64,000 nucleotides of DNA, from positions 9,375,001-9,439,000 of the forward strand of contig NC_065875.1 of assembly GCF_933775445.1 (NCBI RefSeq). Reading direction: 5' to 3'. This document shows positions 35,764 through 48,844 of the stretch, piece by piece. The position numbers were made by a program, and so were the translations under genes. The DNA comes from Argentina anserina (taxonomy: Eukaryota > Streptophyta > Magnoliopsida > Rosales > Rosaceae). The notes beneath the pieces are model-generated. The model was not told the origin of the DNA, made no database searches, and saw only the letters and a program-made list of their open reading frames with translations. Numbering within the stretch: the stretch's first letter is position 1; every line of letters begins with the position of its first letter.

Positions 35764-37552
35764 AGACTTTGCTAGTCCCTTAGCAAACACTAAAAAGGAA
35801 GATCACAACATAATACGAAATCAATACACTAAAGCTAACGACACAACATTCTAATGCCTTCAACATTTTGTCTCAGAGATCTTCAAACTCATAGTATCAA
35901 GAATAACACTCAATCGAAATAGATAAGATGAATTCAATGGTTAATAAACATGAAATTTCGTTTAACAAGTAAGACATGGCAGAAACAAAGGTGAAATTAA
36001 GCTCGACATGTTCAAATTCAACTCACATAGGATATGCACTCCAAATCTTTTCTCTCAAGAACATGGCATATGCTTAAAAGCTTTCCACACACAAGAGTTA
36101 TGAACATAGTGAAAATCGAAAACATCATGAAAGATACCAATCATATGCACAAATGAACCCAAACCATATGCTTACTTGTGAAACAAACTCCACAAATCAA
36201 GAGCTACTCATTTTAAGAATCATGCGGATCTTTAGAAAAGGGATAGGTTAGGCTCGGCATGGACATATTTTCAGGGTAAAAGAAATCACAAAGGTCATCC
36301 TCAAGACTTAGCAGAGCAAAACATCCACCTTATGTCGCCATACTCCATAAAACAAGGGCCAAATATCATCATGTTGGACCCATTCTTCACTTTAAACATT
36401 GTGAAAACGAACAAAGGCTAAAGTATAACATTATTGAGCCTTCAACAAATACATCACAACTCCAAATTCACATAAACAACTTGTATGCCGAGATCATCAT
36501 TCAATCTTTTCATATTTTTTCCTTAGCCGTGTACATATCTTTCTCTCTTCTCTTGTTCTCACGGCATCATTCATTTTTTTCTTTTTTTTCATACTCTTTT
36601 CACGGCATAACATACATACAATAGCATAACCCCACACTTGAATCAAATCATCACTCCATATTAACATCCACAAATCGGCTCTGCCAAGCCTCAAAGACAA
36701 GGTAGAGATATAACTATACTAAGCAAGGATATAACATGTTGGTAATGAAAGAAAAGGCTTAACGTAGGCTCAAAGGGGTTAAAACTAAGGTGTCCCAAGC
36801 AGGGCTCAAATAGGGATGTACGGCTTTTTGGCTTAAGTGGTGGAAATCCTAAAAAGATCCAACAATCCTTTTCAAAATCAGAGTATATTATGACATAAAG
36901 TTTCGAACGTTTCACAAAGTAAGTTCTAGCATTCTCTAGTTCATTGCAATTCTATGGCATATGAATTGATCAAAATAGATATAACGAGGTTATATAGCCA
37001 AGAAACGATAGAATAAACTCTCCAAAGAAAGGCACAAGTATATGGCTCGAAACTCACATAGGTTACATTAATTCAAACAAGTAAGGAACATGCTCATTCT
37101 GTACCTAAGTTTCAAAATCCTCATCTACTACATGTTCATACAAAATCTACACATCGATTAACCATCAAATAACCATGAAGTTCATTCCAATATCATGATC
37201 ATCTATCAACCATAAATTTAAAGATCAACTCATCCTAAACAGTTAAAGACATACCTAGGACTCGAAACAAAAACAAAACAACTAACAAACTTAAAAATCG
37301 AAAAACAAAACCAAATTGACACTAAAATTCAAAAATCAAAACGCAAAATTTAAACACATAAGCATCAAACAATAGAATTCAACGAATGACGAATACCCCA
37401 CCCCACACTTAAAACTTACATTTCCCTCAATGTACAATATGATAAGCAACGAAAATTAGAAAGAGTTAAGGGGTAAGAAAATGCAAACACTCGTTGATGG
37501 CTCCTTCATTGGCTTAAGTTTAGAGTCTATAGCCTAGACTATCTCCAAATCA
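35764..37552 (-). other. Element D 3' untranslated region
   Basis: It matches C's 3' UTR nearly end to end. AAGTGTGGGG copies lie at 37401-37410 and 36630-36639, besides the polypurine tract. The hairpin before the first copy has one arm base changed (GGGAAATGTA). No conserved ORF. Confidence 0.75.
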
Positions 37553-38462
37553 TCACTTGCTTGCCGTAGGATCAAGGAGAGACGTCTCCTCCACATTATG
37601 TTCCACGAAATTGTCATAGTACGGCTTCAAGCGATGTCCATTGACCGTGAATTCCTTTCCATGCACCATACTTTTGATCTGAATAGCACAAGAAGGAAAA
37701 ATATTAGTAACAACAAACGGTCCAAGCCACCTAGAACGGAGCTTGCCCGGAAACAATCTAAGTCGAGAATTAAACAAAAGAACTTTCTGCCCAATGACAA
37801 AGTGTTTCTTCCTAATCATGCGGTCATGGAATGTCTTAGTCTTCTCCTTGTAAACCATTGCCGAATCATAGGCCTCATTTGGAATCTCTTCAAGCTCATG
37901 CAATTGCAACTTCCTATGTAATCCGGCCTCATCAATGTCCATGTTAAAATTCTTCACAGCCCACCATGCACGATGCTCAAGCTCCACGGGAAGATGGCAC
38001 GCCTTGCCATAGACTAATCGAAATGGTGACATGCCTAGGGGAGTCTTGTATGCCGTCCTATAGGCCCAAAGAGCATCATCCAATCGTTGAGACCAATCCT
38101 TGCGTGATGGTCCAACAGACTTCTCCAAAATTCTCTTGATCTCACGATTAGATAACTCCACTTGTCCACTTGTTTGAGGGTGATAAGGCGTAGCAACCTT
38201 ATGCTTGATTCCATACTTCTTCAACAACGCTTCAATGCTCTGGTTGCAAAAGTGAGATCGTCCATCACTAATGATAACTCGTGGCATACCAAACCTAGAG
38301 AAAATGTTAGAACAAAGGAAATCTGCAACAACTCGAGAATCATTAGTCCGGGTGGCCTTTGCTTCCACCCATTTCGAAACATAGTCAACACAAACGAGTA
38401 TGTATAAGAAACCATTTGAGCTAGGAAAAGGTCCCATGAAATCAATACCCCAACAATCAAAA
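37553..38462 (-). pseudogene. Element D integrase core and C-terminal part
   Basis: The open frame starts at 38437 ([20 protein letters not shown]), after a 1 bp deletion at about 38462 that shifts the frame just before GIDFMGPFP. The second catalytic aspartate is in IISDGRSHF (glycine to arginine next to it) and the glutamate follows [12 protein letters not shown]. The C-terminal part has [15 protein letters not shown] and an SH3-like stretch ([20 protein letters not shown]), ending at the natural stop (SLLDPTASK). This domain is otherwise the best preserved integrase in the window. Confidence 0.85.
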
Positions 38463-39084
38463 TTTCGACATATATAATCGGTGTCATAGGCATTTGATCT
38501 CTAGATCCTAAGTTTCCCATACGTTGGCACCTATCACAAGTCATGCAAAAATGATATGCATCTTTAAAAACCGTAGGCCAAAAGAAACCACATTCTAACA
38601 CCTTAAGAGCAGTCCTACGTGAACCAAAATGTCCTCCACAAGATTCAGAATGGCAAAAAGTAAGTATAGAATGATGTTCATGTTCAGGGACACACCTCCT
38701 AATGATTTGATCAATACAATGTTTCCACAAGTATGGTTCATCCCAAACATAATACTTAGCTAATGCCTTGAGTCTATTCTTTTGTGCATGCGATAAAGTA
38801 TCAGGGAATTGCTTAGAAACAAGATAATTGACAATATCAGCATACCATGGCTCGCTTACCTCAACTCGAAAGAGTTGCTCATCCGTAAAGCTCTCTTGGA
38901 TGGCCAAGGGCTCGGCATCTCTCACCAAACGACTCAAATGATCCGCCACAACATTGTCACTTCCCTTCTTGTCCTTGATCTCGAGATTTAACTCTTGGAG
39001 TAGAAGAATCCATCGAATTAACCTCGGTTTGGCATCCTTCTTTGTCATTAGATACTTCAAAGTTGCATGGTCAGTGTAACACAA
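38463..39084 (-). pseudogene. Element D RNase H end and integrase zinc-binding domain
   Basis: The open frame from 39084 reads [18 protein letters not shown], then the linker [18 protein letters not shown], then the integrase zinc-binding region [18 protein letters not shown] and [13 protein letters not shown] base insertion at about 39080 separates it from the upstream RNase H half, and a base deletion at about 38462 from the catalytic core; residues read beyond that point (to 38221) are out of frame. Confidence 0.83.
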
Positions 39085-40137
39085 TAACTTTAGATTGAAG
39101 TAAGTAAGAACGAAACTTATCTAGGGCAAAGATCACGACAAGAAGTTCTTTTTCAGTTATGGTGTAGTTTTGTTGAGCATCATTGAGTGTTCATGAGGCA
39201 TAGTAGATGGCGTAGGGCTGCTTGTCCTTCCTCTGCCCTAGCACGGCTCCAACTGCATAGTCGGAGGCATCACACATCACCTCAAATGGCAAGGACCAAT
39301 CCGGCGGTGCCATGATCGGAGCTGAAGTTAGGAGCTTCTTCAAAGTCTCGAATGCATGCTTGCAATCATCATCGAAGTGAAATGGGACGTCCTTTTGAAG
39401 CAATGAATTCATTGGTCTCGCAATCTTGGAAAAGTCCTTGATAAACCTACGATAGAAACCTGCATGTCCAAGAAACGATCGAACATCCCTCACACTTTTG
39501 GGGAGGGGTAAGTGACGCACAAGATCTATTTTAGACTTATCAACCTCAATTCCTCTAGATGAAACAATATGACCTAGGACAATGCCTTGCGTGACCATAA
39601 AGTGACATTTTTCCCAATTCAAAACCAAGTTAGTTTCCTCACAACGTTTGAGCACAAGTTCAACATCTTCTAAACAAGTTTCGAAATCTTCACCATAGAC
39701 AGAAAAATCATCCATGAAAACTTCAATTTTAGAACCAATATACTCAGAGAAAATGTGATACATGCAACGTTGAAACGTACCTGGGGCGTTGCATAAACCA
39801 AAAGGCATGTGACGATAAGCAAACGTACCAAAATGGCATGTGAACGTAGTCTTCTCTTGATCTTCTTCCGCAACACTTATCTGGTTGTATCCACTATATC
39901 CATCAAGGAAACAATAGAAAGAGTGACCAGCTAACCTCTCAAGCATTTGATCAATGAATGGTAATGACATGTGATCCTTCCTTGTTGTCGCATTGAGCTT
40001 CCTATAGTCAATACATACTCTATGACCGGTCACTGTCCTTTGAGGCACCAACTCATTATCTTTGTTCTTCACCACCGTGATGCCTGACTTCTTTGGCACA
40101 ACTTGAATGGGAGAGATCCACCTACTATCCGAGATGG
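39085..40137 (-). pseudogene. Element D reverse transcriptase and RNase H N-terminal part
   Basis: It continues pol after the 1 bp deletion at 40136-40138 (three Gs where C has four). It shows PISDSRWISPIQVVPKKSG, VCIDYRKLNATTRKDH, GLCNAPGTFQRCMYH and an intact catalytic FMDD, then GHAGFYRRFIKDFSKIARP (thumb/connection) and RNase H DWSLPFEVMCDASDYAVGAV. A CGA-to-TGA change at about 39191 ends the frame after YAIYYAS. The domain itself looks intact, so the frame lesions are recent. Confidence 0.87.
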
Positions 40138-43110
40138 GTAGATCACGCCACAATCGTGCAACTTGGTGATTTCATCCTTTACAACTGGCATCATTGGTGG
40201 GTGAAGGCGTCTCTGACCTTCCTTGGTTGGTTTGGCACCATCTTCTAGCAATATTCGATGCACACACATGGTAGGGCTGATCCCCTTGATGTCGGCTAAG
40301 GTCCATCCTATTGCCGTCTTGTGTCTCTTCAACACTTCAATCAATCTCTCTTCTTGCTCCTCATTTAGTGCAGATGAAATGATCACGGGCAATGTATCCT
40401 CTTCTCCTAAAAACGCATACTTCAAGTGGTCCGGAAGAACTTTAAGATCAAGCTTCGGAGCTTGCACCACAGAAGGAAGATTCTTGTTAGTAGTTAAGAG
40501 AATTGGACTAGGAGAGACAAAGCTTACCTCACGTGCAACCTCAAGAGAGGTCACGTTTTCATGAATGAAGGATGGCACGGCATCCTTAGCTTCTAGCACC
40601 GAAATGTTTGAGCTATCACTTGTAAATCCAGCCCCTTGGGCAATGGTGAGTGCCAACTCGTCATTTGTCAAGGTATCTAGATAGTTATCTGCAAGGGAAT
40701 CAAGTATGTCAACTGAAAAACAATCACTTAACTCCGAAAGAAGATACCTCATAGCTTCAAAGATGTTGAAGCTAATCACTTCACCATCGAACTCAAAAGT
40801 GAGTGATCCACTAAACACATCTATTTTTGTTCTTGCAGTCCTCATGAAGGGGCGGCCCAACAAGATAGGAACCTCCTTGTCATCTGCCTCAGTTGGTTCC
40901 ATGTCTATGACATAGAAGTCGGCAGGAAAGATCAAGCTCGACACCTGCACAAGAACATCTTCAACATAGCCCAAAGGGACTTTGTTGGAACAATCAGCCA
41001 ATCGAATCACAACATTGTCACGTTTCAAATCACCTAGACCTAGGTCCTCATAGATATAATACGGCATTACATTAATAGATGCACCTAAGTCTAGCATTAT
41101 CTTCTCAAATGTCATGTTTCCGATTGTACAAGGGATAGAAAAACTCCCTGGATCCTTAAGCTTTGGTGGTAGCTTCCTTTGGAGCACGGCAGAAACCGTC
41201 TCACTCATTGTGACAACCTCCTTCTCTCGAGTCATCCTCTTGTTGGTGCACAATTCTTTCAAAAACTTAGCATACCTAGGATTTTGTTGTATGCATTCAA
41301 TAAGAGGCATGTTCACTTCCACCTTCTTGAAAATGTCGAGCATGGCTTGATCAGAGCCATCCTTCTTTTGCTTTGCAAATCTACTAGGGAAAGGAACACG
41401 AGGAAGATCATTAGTTGAAACCAAACCACTAGAGTTAGGATCCTTACCTTTGTCATGCACGGCATGATCTTCTTTTGGTAGAGGCACGGCATCATTGGCC
41501 TTAGAGGAGGCACGGTCCTTCTCTAAGTCTTTGACATTGCAATTCTCGGCCTCTTGTCCTTTACAAGGCACGGCCTTCTTGTGTTTCTGCAATGGAGCAT
41601 CCAAGTTCCTCCCACTTCGTGTCACCATGGCCTTCACGTTCGGATTAGGCTCAGTTTGGCTCGGCAACTTTCCTCCTTCATGGATCTTGCCTATGAAATC
41701 GATCACTTGTCCCATCTGCTTCTTAAGCTCGGTTATATCCTTAGAATGAGCTTGTTGACCTGTAACTAATGCTTGAGTAGTAGAGTTTAGATTTTGTTGC
41801 CCTTGAGCAAGAGACTTCAAAAGTTCATCATAATTAGGTGAAGATGCATTATTCGAACCATGAACATTAGAGTTAAAGGGAGCAGAACCTTGAGGTACCT
41901 GAGGCCTCACAAACAAACCTGAAGGACGAGGTCCTTGACCTTGAGCATTTGATGGTTGAGCATTGTTGCTCCAACGAAAATTTGGATGATCTCTAAGTCC
42001 AGGGTTGTATGTGTTCGAGTATGGATCGTACCTAGGCCTTTGTTGTCCCATAAAGTTCAACTCTTCTTCAGTCATTGCACCATTTGGGCAATTGTCAGTC
42101 GTGTGATCCTTGAAAGAACAAATGCCGCATGCTTGAGGGTTGATGCTCGAACCATTGAATGCCTTGACTAGCACCTCAAGCTTCCTTTCTAAAGTAGCCA
42201 TCTGATTCCTTGCATCAACATCATACACCCCACGGCTCTTGCTTCCTCTCTTCTCCTTGGAACTAAATTGGCGATTGTTGTCAGCCAAGTCATCAATCAA
42301 GGTGTAAGCTTCTTGACCGGTCTTGTTCATGAAGGTGCAGCCACATGCCGAGTCCACCATGCTCTTGGTGGTGTCGAGTACTTCATAGAAGAATTGCACC
42401 AAGTCATCCAACGAAATACCATTGTGAGGGCACTTCCTTTGTAGTTCTTGAAATTCCTCCCAAGCCTCATAGAGTGAATCACCATCTTTTTGAGTGAAGT
42501 TTTGAATCTCCCTCCTAAGTCTTTTCGTGAGTTGAGCAGGGAAGAATTGCTTCAAGAACCTCCTAGTCATTTCGTCCCATGTAGTGATGATTCCTACAGG
42601 CAAAGAATACAACCAACGTTTAGCATCATCCTTAAGGGTAAATGGAAACAAAAGCAACCTCAAGCCTTCTTGAGAAAGATGATGAATCCATTGGAGCTTG
42701 CAAATGTCCAAGAACTCCCTAAGGTGCACATTAGGGTCTTCCATTGAAGAACCAGAGTACTTAGGCAGCTGCCCAAGCAATTGAATGGGAATGGAGAAGT
42801 TAGCTTCATCAGGTGGAGTGAAAGCAATGCATGAAGGTGATTCAGGAGTGGTGGGAATGAATGCGTTCTTTAATGCCATTGGAGCACCAACAGGAATTAT
42901 GTCACGGTCCGCAATTGTGTCTAAGTCTGAATTGAAGACGAAGGGGAAGGACAGATCTTCCTCTTCTTCTGATCTAGGTGAAGAGTTTAAGATTGAATTG
43001 CTTGGAGATGTTTCGAAATTTAAAGGTCTACTTATGAAAGAGTTGTTTAAATCTCTAAGTGCTTGAATTCGATCCTTGAGCTCTTGTGTCTTCTTAGAAT
43101 ATTCGGACAT
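40138..43110 (-). CDS. Element D Gag-protease open frame (truncated before RT)
   Basis: This is the longest open frame in the window; formally it runs on to 40069, giving 1013 codons, but the last ~23 are out of frame. The ATG at 43108-43110 follows the leader and matches C's gag start. In order: N-terminal region (residues 1-110), Gag capsid domain (about 115-290; LLLFPFTLKDDAKRWLYSLP), coiled coil MATLERKLEVLVKAF, zinc knuckle CGICSFKDHTTDNC (about 42091-42132), linker with repeated Gln/Asn, then protease with DLGASINVMPYYIYEDLG. It could still give Gag plus protease, and such a product could package other copies, including F. Confidence 0.85.
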
Positions 43111-43856
43111 GCATAGTACCTGTTATATGAAAGGTAGCGAGTTAGCATTGAAGAATACATAATGGATACATAAAATTCGTGCCTTCCCTTAGTCACACAC
43201 ACGCACACTTATGGGGAAGGACACGGCAACTATGTCAAGTTTACAAGAGTTAGCTCTTTACGTTTACAAAAGTTCATACAATTTACAAGTTCTTTTTGCC
43301 ATTTCAATGATCGAACGATCGATTGATTCTAAGTTGTAAATCAAGGTGGACGTGCGGCCTAAGTATGGATGCCTAGACACAAGATCAAGTCTTTGTTTCA
43401 GAAGGCCTTGTAGCTCAATCAGAGATAGTGAACATGGTAGGACTCATTTGTTGAACTACGGAGAGCGAACTCCCTATCGACTCCATCACTGAGATGTATG
43501 TCAGTCAGTAGTTCTCTGAGATCCAATTTTGGTCCCATGCACCAGAGTAATAAGAGAGCGTGCCCCTTACTCAGCTGGACTTAACCTTGTGTGTTAGACA
43601 AATCTCCAAGTGTTAATAAAAGCCGCCCTCGACCTCATGCAAACTCGAGAGCTAGCATGAAGGGTTAAGGCTAATATTAACAAAAGGGACTTTACCTATT
43701 CCGTTCGATTTACAACCTACAACAATCATTCACTCAAGCACCAAAACAACAACCTAAGATACATTACTATATGTTACACGAAATAAGAATAAGAATATAC
43801 AAATGTACAATATAAACAATGAATTCGTAGTAAAAGTTAGGGATCCATCTCTTATG
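43111..43856 (-). other. Element D leader
   Basis: It is shared with C and F, including the conserved CTCGAG-GGCGGC block (about 43600-43680). No gene seen. Confidence 0.7.
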
Positions 43857-43876
43857 GATCCCCGGCAACGGCGCCA
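43857..43876 (-). other. Primer binding site, tRNA-Asp type (element D)
   Basis: On the minus strand TGGCGCCGTTGCCGGGGATC, a full 20-base match to the tRNA-Asp 3' end, two bases inside the 5' LTR. Confidence 0.9.
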
Positions 43877-43878
43877 TT

Positions 43879-45449
43879 TGATGACTGCTCGATTACTCGA
43901 CATCAATATTTAACCCTGAACACATCATTAGTAGTATAAAGCAAGAGGGTATTGTTCACAAACCGGGGATCCAGCCAGGGCTTAGGATCACAACACTTAC
44001 ACGAATTCATAAAGGGTTTAAGGTTTGATATAGATTTTGGATTGAGTCATAAAAACAGTAAATAAAACCTAAACTAATATATACATGTGATCAACCAACC
44101 AACACATAAACAATCACCAAAACAATTCACATAAAGGGAATCGAAACAAGTTCTATGACTTCTTATTGAATCATGCCGAGACATATATTGAGCAACCAAG
44201 GATGGATCATGCATTTAGGGTTCTAAGCAGTAACCTAAACACATAGACACTTTAACACATTCGATCAATACCAAGCAGCCATAATCGAATTCTAACATGT
44301 TCATCTTAATCATGTAATTCAAAAGTCATGCACATTGAATTCATCAAGTATGTCACTTACTTAACCAACAACCATGCAATTCGAAAATCACATAAACAAG
44401 AATAAACATGTTCTTAGCATAAGTCTTTAATCCAACAACCTAAATATCATGCTACAAGCATAGTCATAACACTTAGAAATCGAAATTGATCAAGAGCTAG
44501 GTTCGGCAGAAACCAAAAACAGAAATTCATAAAACCAAAACATAATTTTCGAATCCTCTATATAAATTGAATCAAGTAGCTATTTCATAGACAAAATTGA
44601 AACAAGATTACACTACACAAATCGCAAGCTTCATCTAAGAACAAGAATAAAACCAAAACCGAATTTAAACAAAAGTGAATCATGGTTACACTTTATAAAT
44701 CAAGCAATCCACAAGGGTAGCCGAGACTTCTATGGATGAAACCTTCTTCACAAGCGTGTTTGAAGGCTATTGATAGGTGGGGAATGATGGAATCGGTTTT
44801 AGGATTTCTTGGAATGGTGAAGGATGAATTCGGCAGAGCTATGGCTTGTGTTTGTGTGTAGGGCTGATGATGTACTGAATGGAGAGGCCGGCCTCTATAT
44901 ATAGGAGTTTATTGAAGCCTCTTGCCGCCCTACTTAGGAGGTAGAATCCAATTGGGAAGCTGAAATCCTCTTTGTTATGGATTTGGTTTATGTACTCCAT
45001 ATCCAACTTGATGTAGGAAACCAAGTCCAACAGGGAGATCACACAAGGGCTGCTCGGCAACAATCTTGGTCCAACTAGGAGTAGCTAGGCCGGCCTCCTC
45101 TTCTCCTTCTTCAACTCGAATATGATTTCCTTTTTCAACTAGGAATGCAACTCGGCAACTCTTCTTTCTTTCCAAATATGATTTGCCTTTCCTGAAAAGA
45201 AATCGTCGATTAAGGAATAGGAAAGAATGAAAATAGGAAAGTAGAATCCTAGTCGAGTAAGGAATCCTAGCTCAATAAGGAGTTCTAACGCTTAGCACAA
45301 TTTCATCATCAATTCATTCAAAATTCAAAATAGCTCTACCTAAAACATACATATGACACATATGAACCTAAAACAACTAAATAAGAAGTAACAAAGCATA
45401 AGAATAGGGCATATAATCATTAAGAACGTCACACTTTGTGTTCCTATCA
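43879..45449 (-). repeat. LTR1, 5' LTR of element D
   Basis: 1571 bp, the same length as the 3' copy; about ten single-base differences seen by eye (for example ATCGTT against ATTGTT at 43952). The promoter TATA box is at 44896-44903. Confidence 0.93.
44896..44903 (-). promoter_or_regulatory. TATA box of element D 5' LTR
   Basis: TATATATA in CTCCTATATATAGAGGCCGG on the minus strand; the context is identical to the other LTR1 copies. Confidence 0.75.
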
Positions 45450-45454
45450 GAGGC
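45450..45454. other. Target site duplication of element D, right copy (GAGGC)
   Basis: Matches 34174-34178; element E's gag resumes after it. Confidence 0.93.
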
Positions 45455-46400
45455 TGCTCCACGGGCAGAACAGGTTGACCCTGCTGCTGTCGTTAGAGAC
45501 GACGATAGTCGTGTGTTAAGTTGATCAAGGACTTTAATCGTCTGTCAACGTCTTATTTCATAGAGGCCTGGATCTTATGGTAGTGGACCACTGGATCGAG
45601 GGTATCAGAATCTACTTTGGGATGATTGAGTACCCTGAGAAAGAGAAGATATCGACACTCATTAGTGATAGTTCGGTAGAGGAGATGTTAGGATTGACTC
45701 CTACTACTGTGAGAAACTCTTTATGTGTCATTTCGCATTTGGAGTGTTCCTCGAATTGGAGACAATGAAAGGCTTGTCCTATTGTGATTGGAAGTGGAGA
45801 GTTCTCTGCTTATTTGATCGTGATTCCGGATCACACCTATGATGTGATCATATGAATTGATTGGTTGAGTCCGCAGTACGCGGTGATTGATTGTTTTGAC
45901 ATGGTGGGTTCTTTTGTAGACCCAAGAAACCAGAGTTTTGTATCTTTGACTCGAGTCGGATAATGCCATGAGAGCTTGAGTCTTGGCAATGGGGAGTCTG
46001 TGGATCTGGAAGTAGCTATCACAAACATTGTTGTGTCATCCGAGTATAGTGAGACATTTCATGAGATACTGAGTTTACCTTCGGGAGAGTTGTCAATTCT
46101 TTTATTGATGGTGTAACTGTTATAGCACCTATATCGAAGACGTCTTATGGGATTGGGACAAAACGAGTTTAAATAATTGAAAGAACAGATAGATGGCATA
46201 TTAGACCTAGGGTTCATTAGACCTAGTGTCTCACCTTGTGTTGTGCCGGTGTTATTCATGAATAAGAAAGCAGTCTCATGCGGTTGAGTGTGGATTATAG
46301 GGGAATGATTAAGGTGACCATCAAGACTATGTATCAGTTACCTATGATTCATGACGTGTGTGATACGTCCTTAAGGTGGTGATACAATTATTGAATTTAG
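45455..46400 (+). pseudogene. Element E gag, protease and reverse transcriptase N-terminal remnants
   Basis: 45577-45768 is a Gag fragment (DHWIEGIRIYFGMIEYPEKEK). A large part of Gag is lost, then from about 45776 the end of a chromoviral protease reads CPIVIGSGEFSAYLIVIPDH and TYDVII, with a stop in place of the usual glycine-methionine before DWLSPQYAVIDCFD. From about 46110 the RT N-terminus can be followed in alternating frames ([29 protein letters not shown]). Frameshifts and stops are frequent. Nothing here can be translated as one product. Confidence 0.75.
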
Positions 46401-48831
46401 ATTCACATTACGTCGTTGTTGCGTTCCAACTCGTTTTGTTTCGGATATTGACAATTGAAGTTACACATTGTTCTTGGCTGAGCAAGAAATCTAATGTGTT
46501 AGAGAAATTTCATTATGACGTCACGAATTAATTATTTTGCTAGATGAGCATTTAATTGAGAACGCTGATCTTTCAGGATTTAATTGTTTTGGTGTTGGGG
46601 ATTGGAACTTCACAATACCACAGGTCCAAACGAGATGCAATGGCAGTGAAGTAACTCTATTGAAGGTAAGGTATGAGATGACCTTAGCTTAGTGGTGTTC
46701 TAACGAATTTGACGTGACAAGCACCGTCCAACTGGTAAAGAAATGGTTGAGAACCAAATTTTCTTTTCAAGTGCAATTGGTGTTAGTGTTGGAGACTTAG
46801 AGGTTATTTTCCCTCTATGCATCAGATTGTTTATTGTTGGATAAGGCGAAGTTGACTGAAGTGTTCAACAAGGGATAATTTTACGATCAAGATAAATCAA
46901 TTATATTACTGCTTGCAGAGAAGTTATTTTGGCCGAAGGCGTTGGCCATGAGGGTTCTTAATGAAAGTAAAGAAACAACTGTTTAGAGTGGTGGTATAGC
47001 GATCATTTTGGGTTAGTTTTGAGGAGATGGTGGACTTAATTTCGGGTTATGTTGAAGTAATTACAAAACTTATTAGTACTACAACGGTGGGGGAAAACCA
47101 ATACTTTAGATGATGCCACTGGGGCATTTGTGTGGGACCGTATGTCATTCATTTGAGGCATGTATGAACCAGGGGGTAAAGTATATCTCAGTTGTGGTCG
47201 TGTTGGATTTTGCGCTGTAAAATTCACCTAATTTTCATGTTCCACCGTTGGAAGATAAATACCTTCTTTGTCTGAACCGCAAATTGTGGCATACCACTCA
47301 TGGAAGCAGGAAGCTGTAATTAATTTTCGACGATAAGTTTTGGTGAGGGTGGTAAGATGTGTGATGCGTCACTCTTGTGGTGGCGGTAGAGGTTCTCTAC
47401 TGCCTTGTGGTGTTCAGGTGAACTGTTTGAGAGTAATTCGTAATCCAAGGTGGTGTTCTGTGGTGGTTATGAACTCAATGAGTTAAGATTTCTTTATCGT
47501 GTTGCCGATACAAATATGGTCCTTAGGTGGGTATCATGCACGACAACTTTTTATGGTTATAATAAGATGATCATGAAAGGAGATTATTTTGTTGATTGGA
47601 AGGAATGGTAGGTTTGTTATTCTAGCGATGCATTGTGGTGAAGTCATGAAGGTATTGTCGTGATAAAGCACGTTTATTTGAAACCACTATGTGTGATGTA
47701 AGTAGTAGGCATGTGTTAATCATTGATTTGACTCATGTTAGATGTTGAGAGTTTTGATCATGCTTAGTGGTAGGAGCTAACTCATGACGTGAGGATAGCC
47801 TGTTAATTGCAAGGGATTGGTGAATTAGACAAAGGGGTATGTTGACGTCTCTATGTTGAGAGCATCATTAGATTTCGGGTGGATCATCTATTGATGGTCG
47901 GGTTCCATTACAAGCATGCTAACTTGGGTGGCTCACATGTGGCTATTAATGTTAGAACATGTGACAGATTGTCTGTTTGGAAGAAGTTTGAGGTATGTGG
48001 TAGTGGAAAACTATAATGGTCTGAGAGACTTGGAAATGTTGGTTTCTAAGACTTGAAAGCGACACAGTGTAAAGAGAGATTATGTAGTGTTGACGTAGTA
48101 GACCACTTAACCTCGAAACCTCATTCTTAATAGCGTAGTGAGATCTGTTAGAGAAGAGAAGTCACCTGTAAGATTCGTTGAACAAGTTGGTGACATTCAA
48201 GACAACGATGTCTAGCTTGTCTCCTAATGCCCTACCATGCAATATGTTCATTTGAACTTATCCTGCCCTTAAGAGAAGACTATTAGATGGCGTCATGTGA
48301 CCATCTAGTTGAAGGGCTCACCTATAGTGGGGTGGTGAGAGTGGACAGGAAGAGAAGTTGAGATCGAGGGTACGCTGGACTCTGCGGGAGCAAGGTCATT
48401 TAGCAGGTTCAGGTACATATGGTATGCTATGTGCCTACGCTAAGGTTGTACATCTGCACTCAATGTGTGTTATATAAGTAAATGCAGTCATGACCTATTG
48501 GAATTTGGTTGAATAGTGAAGTTCGTTTCTAAATTCGCCTTATACCTTAAAGGTCTTGTTTTGCAGAACATCTTGTTTTGCATTTGATTAGGGATGTTCG
48601 AGTCGTGGTTTTTCCTGGATGGGTGTTATCATGCTCATTGTTAGATTTCTTTGCAGACACAGTGAAGTTATATAACACCATGTTAGAAGAAAAGTGAGCT
48701 GTGATCGCCTCGTGGAGGCATCATAGAGAGGAAAATTATTGGGGAAGGAATTGTGGAGTCACCATGCTGAGGGCTGGGTACCCTTAGTTGTTGTTGAGTA
48801 TAGTGTATGAATTTCGGGACGAAATTCATTT
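46401..48831 (+). pseudogene. Element E rest of pol, unreadable
   Basis: By position this should be RT, RNase H and integrase (and perhaps a chromodomain). I could not read a convincing catalytic motif in any frame, and no ORF is longer than about 65 codons. The final stretch ATTTCGGGACGAAATTCATT just before the polypurine tract is the usual end of Tekay/Del-type elements. Confidence 0.55.
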
Positions 48832-48844
48832 AAGGGGGATAGAA
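48832..48844 (+). other. Polypurine tract of element E
   Basis: AAGGGGGATAGAA directly before the 3' LTR TGTAATAACCC. Confidence 0.85.

Larger units (their letters stand above)
34179..45449 (-). mobile_element. Athila-type LTR retrotransposon D (complete, young LTRs, minus strand)
   Basis: Both LTRs are 1571 bp (34179-35749 and 43879-45449) and differ at only about ten positions by eye, flanked by GAGGC. Primer site, leader, gag-pol, 3' UTR and polypurine tract are all in place. Same family as C. Despite young LTRs, the gag-pol frame has four lesions: a 1 bp loss at 40136-40138, a TGA at about 39191, a 1 bp gain at about 39080 and a 1 bp loss at about 38462. Confidence 0.94.

Noticed and set aside
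40223..43066. Many plus-strand ORFs opposite element D gag-pol and minus-strand ORFs opposite A and C
   Set aside because: Shadow frames of the real gag-pol; the same shadows recur wherever the gene does.
46401..48831. Integrase or chromodomain in element E
   Set aside because: Expected by position, but no catalytic or chromodomain motif could be read in any frame, so it is not claimed.
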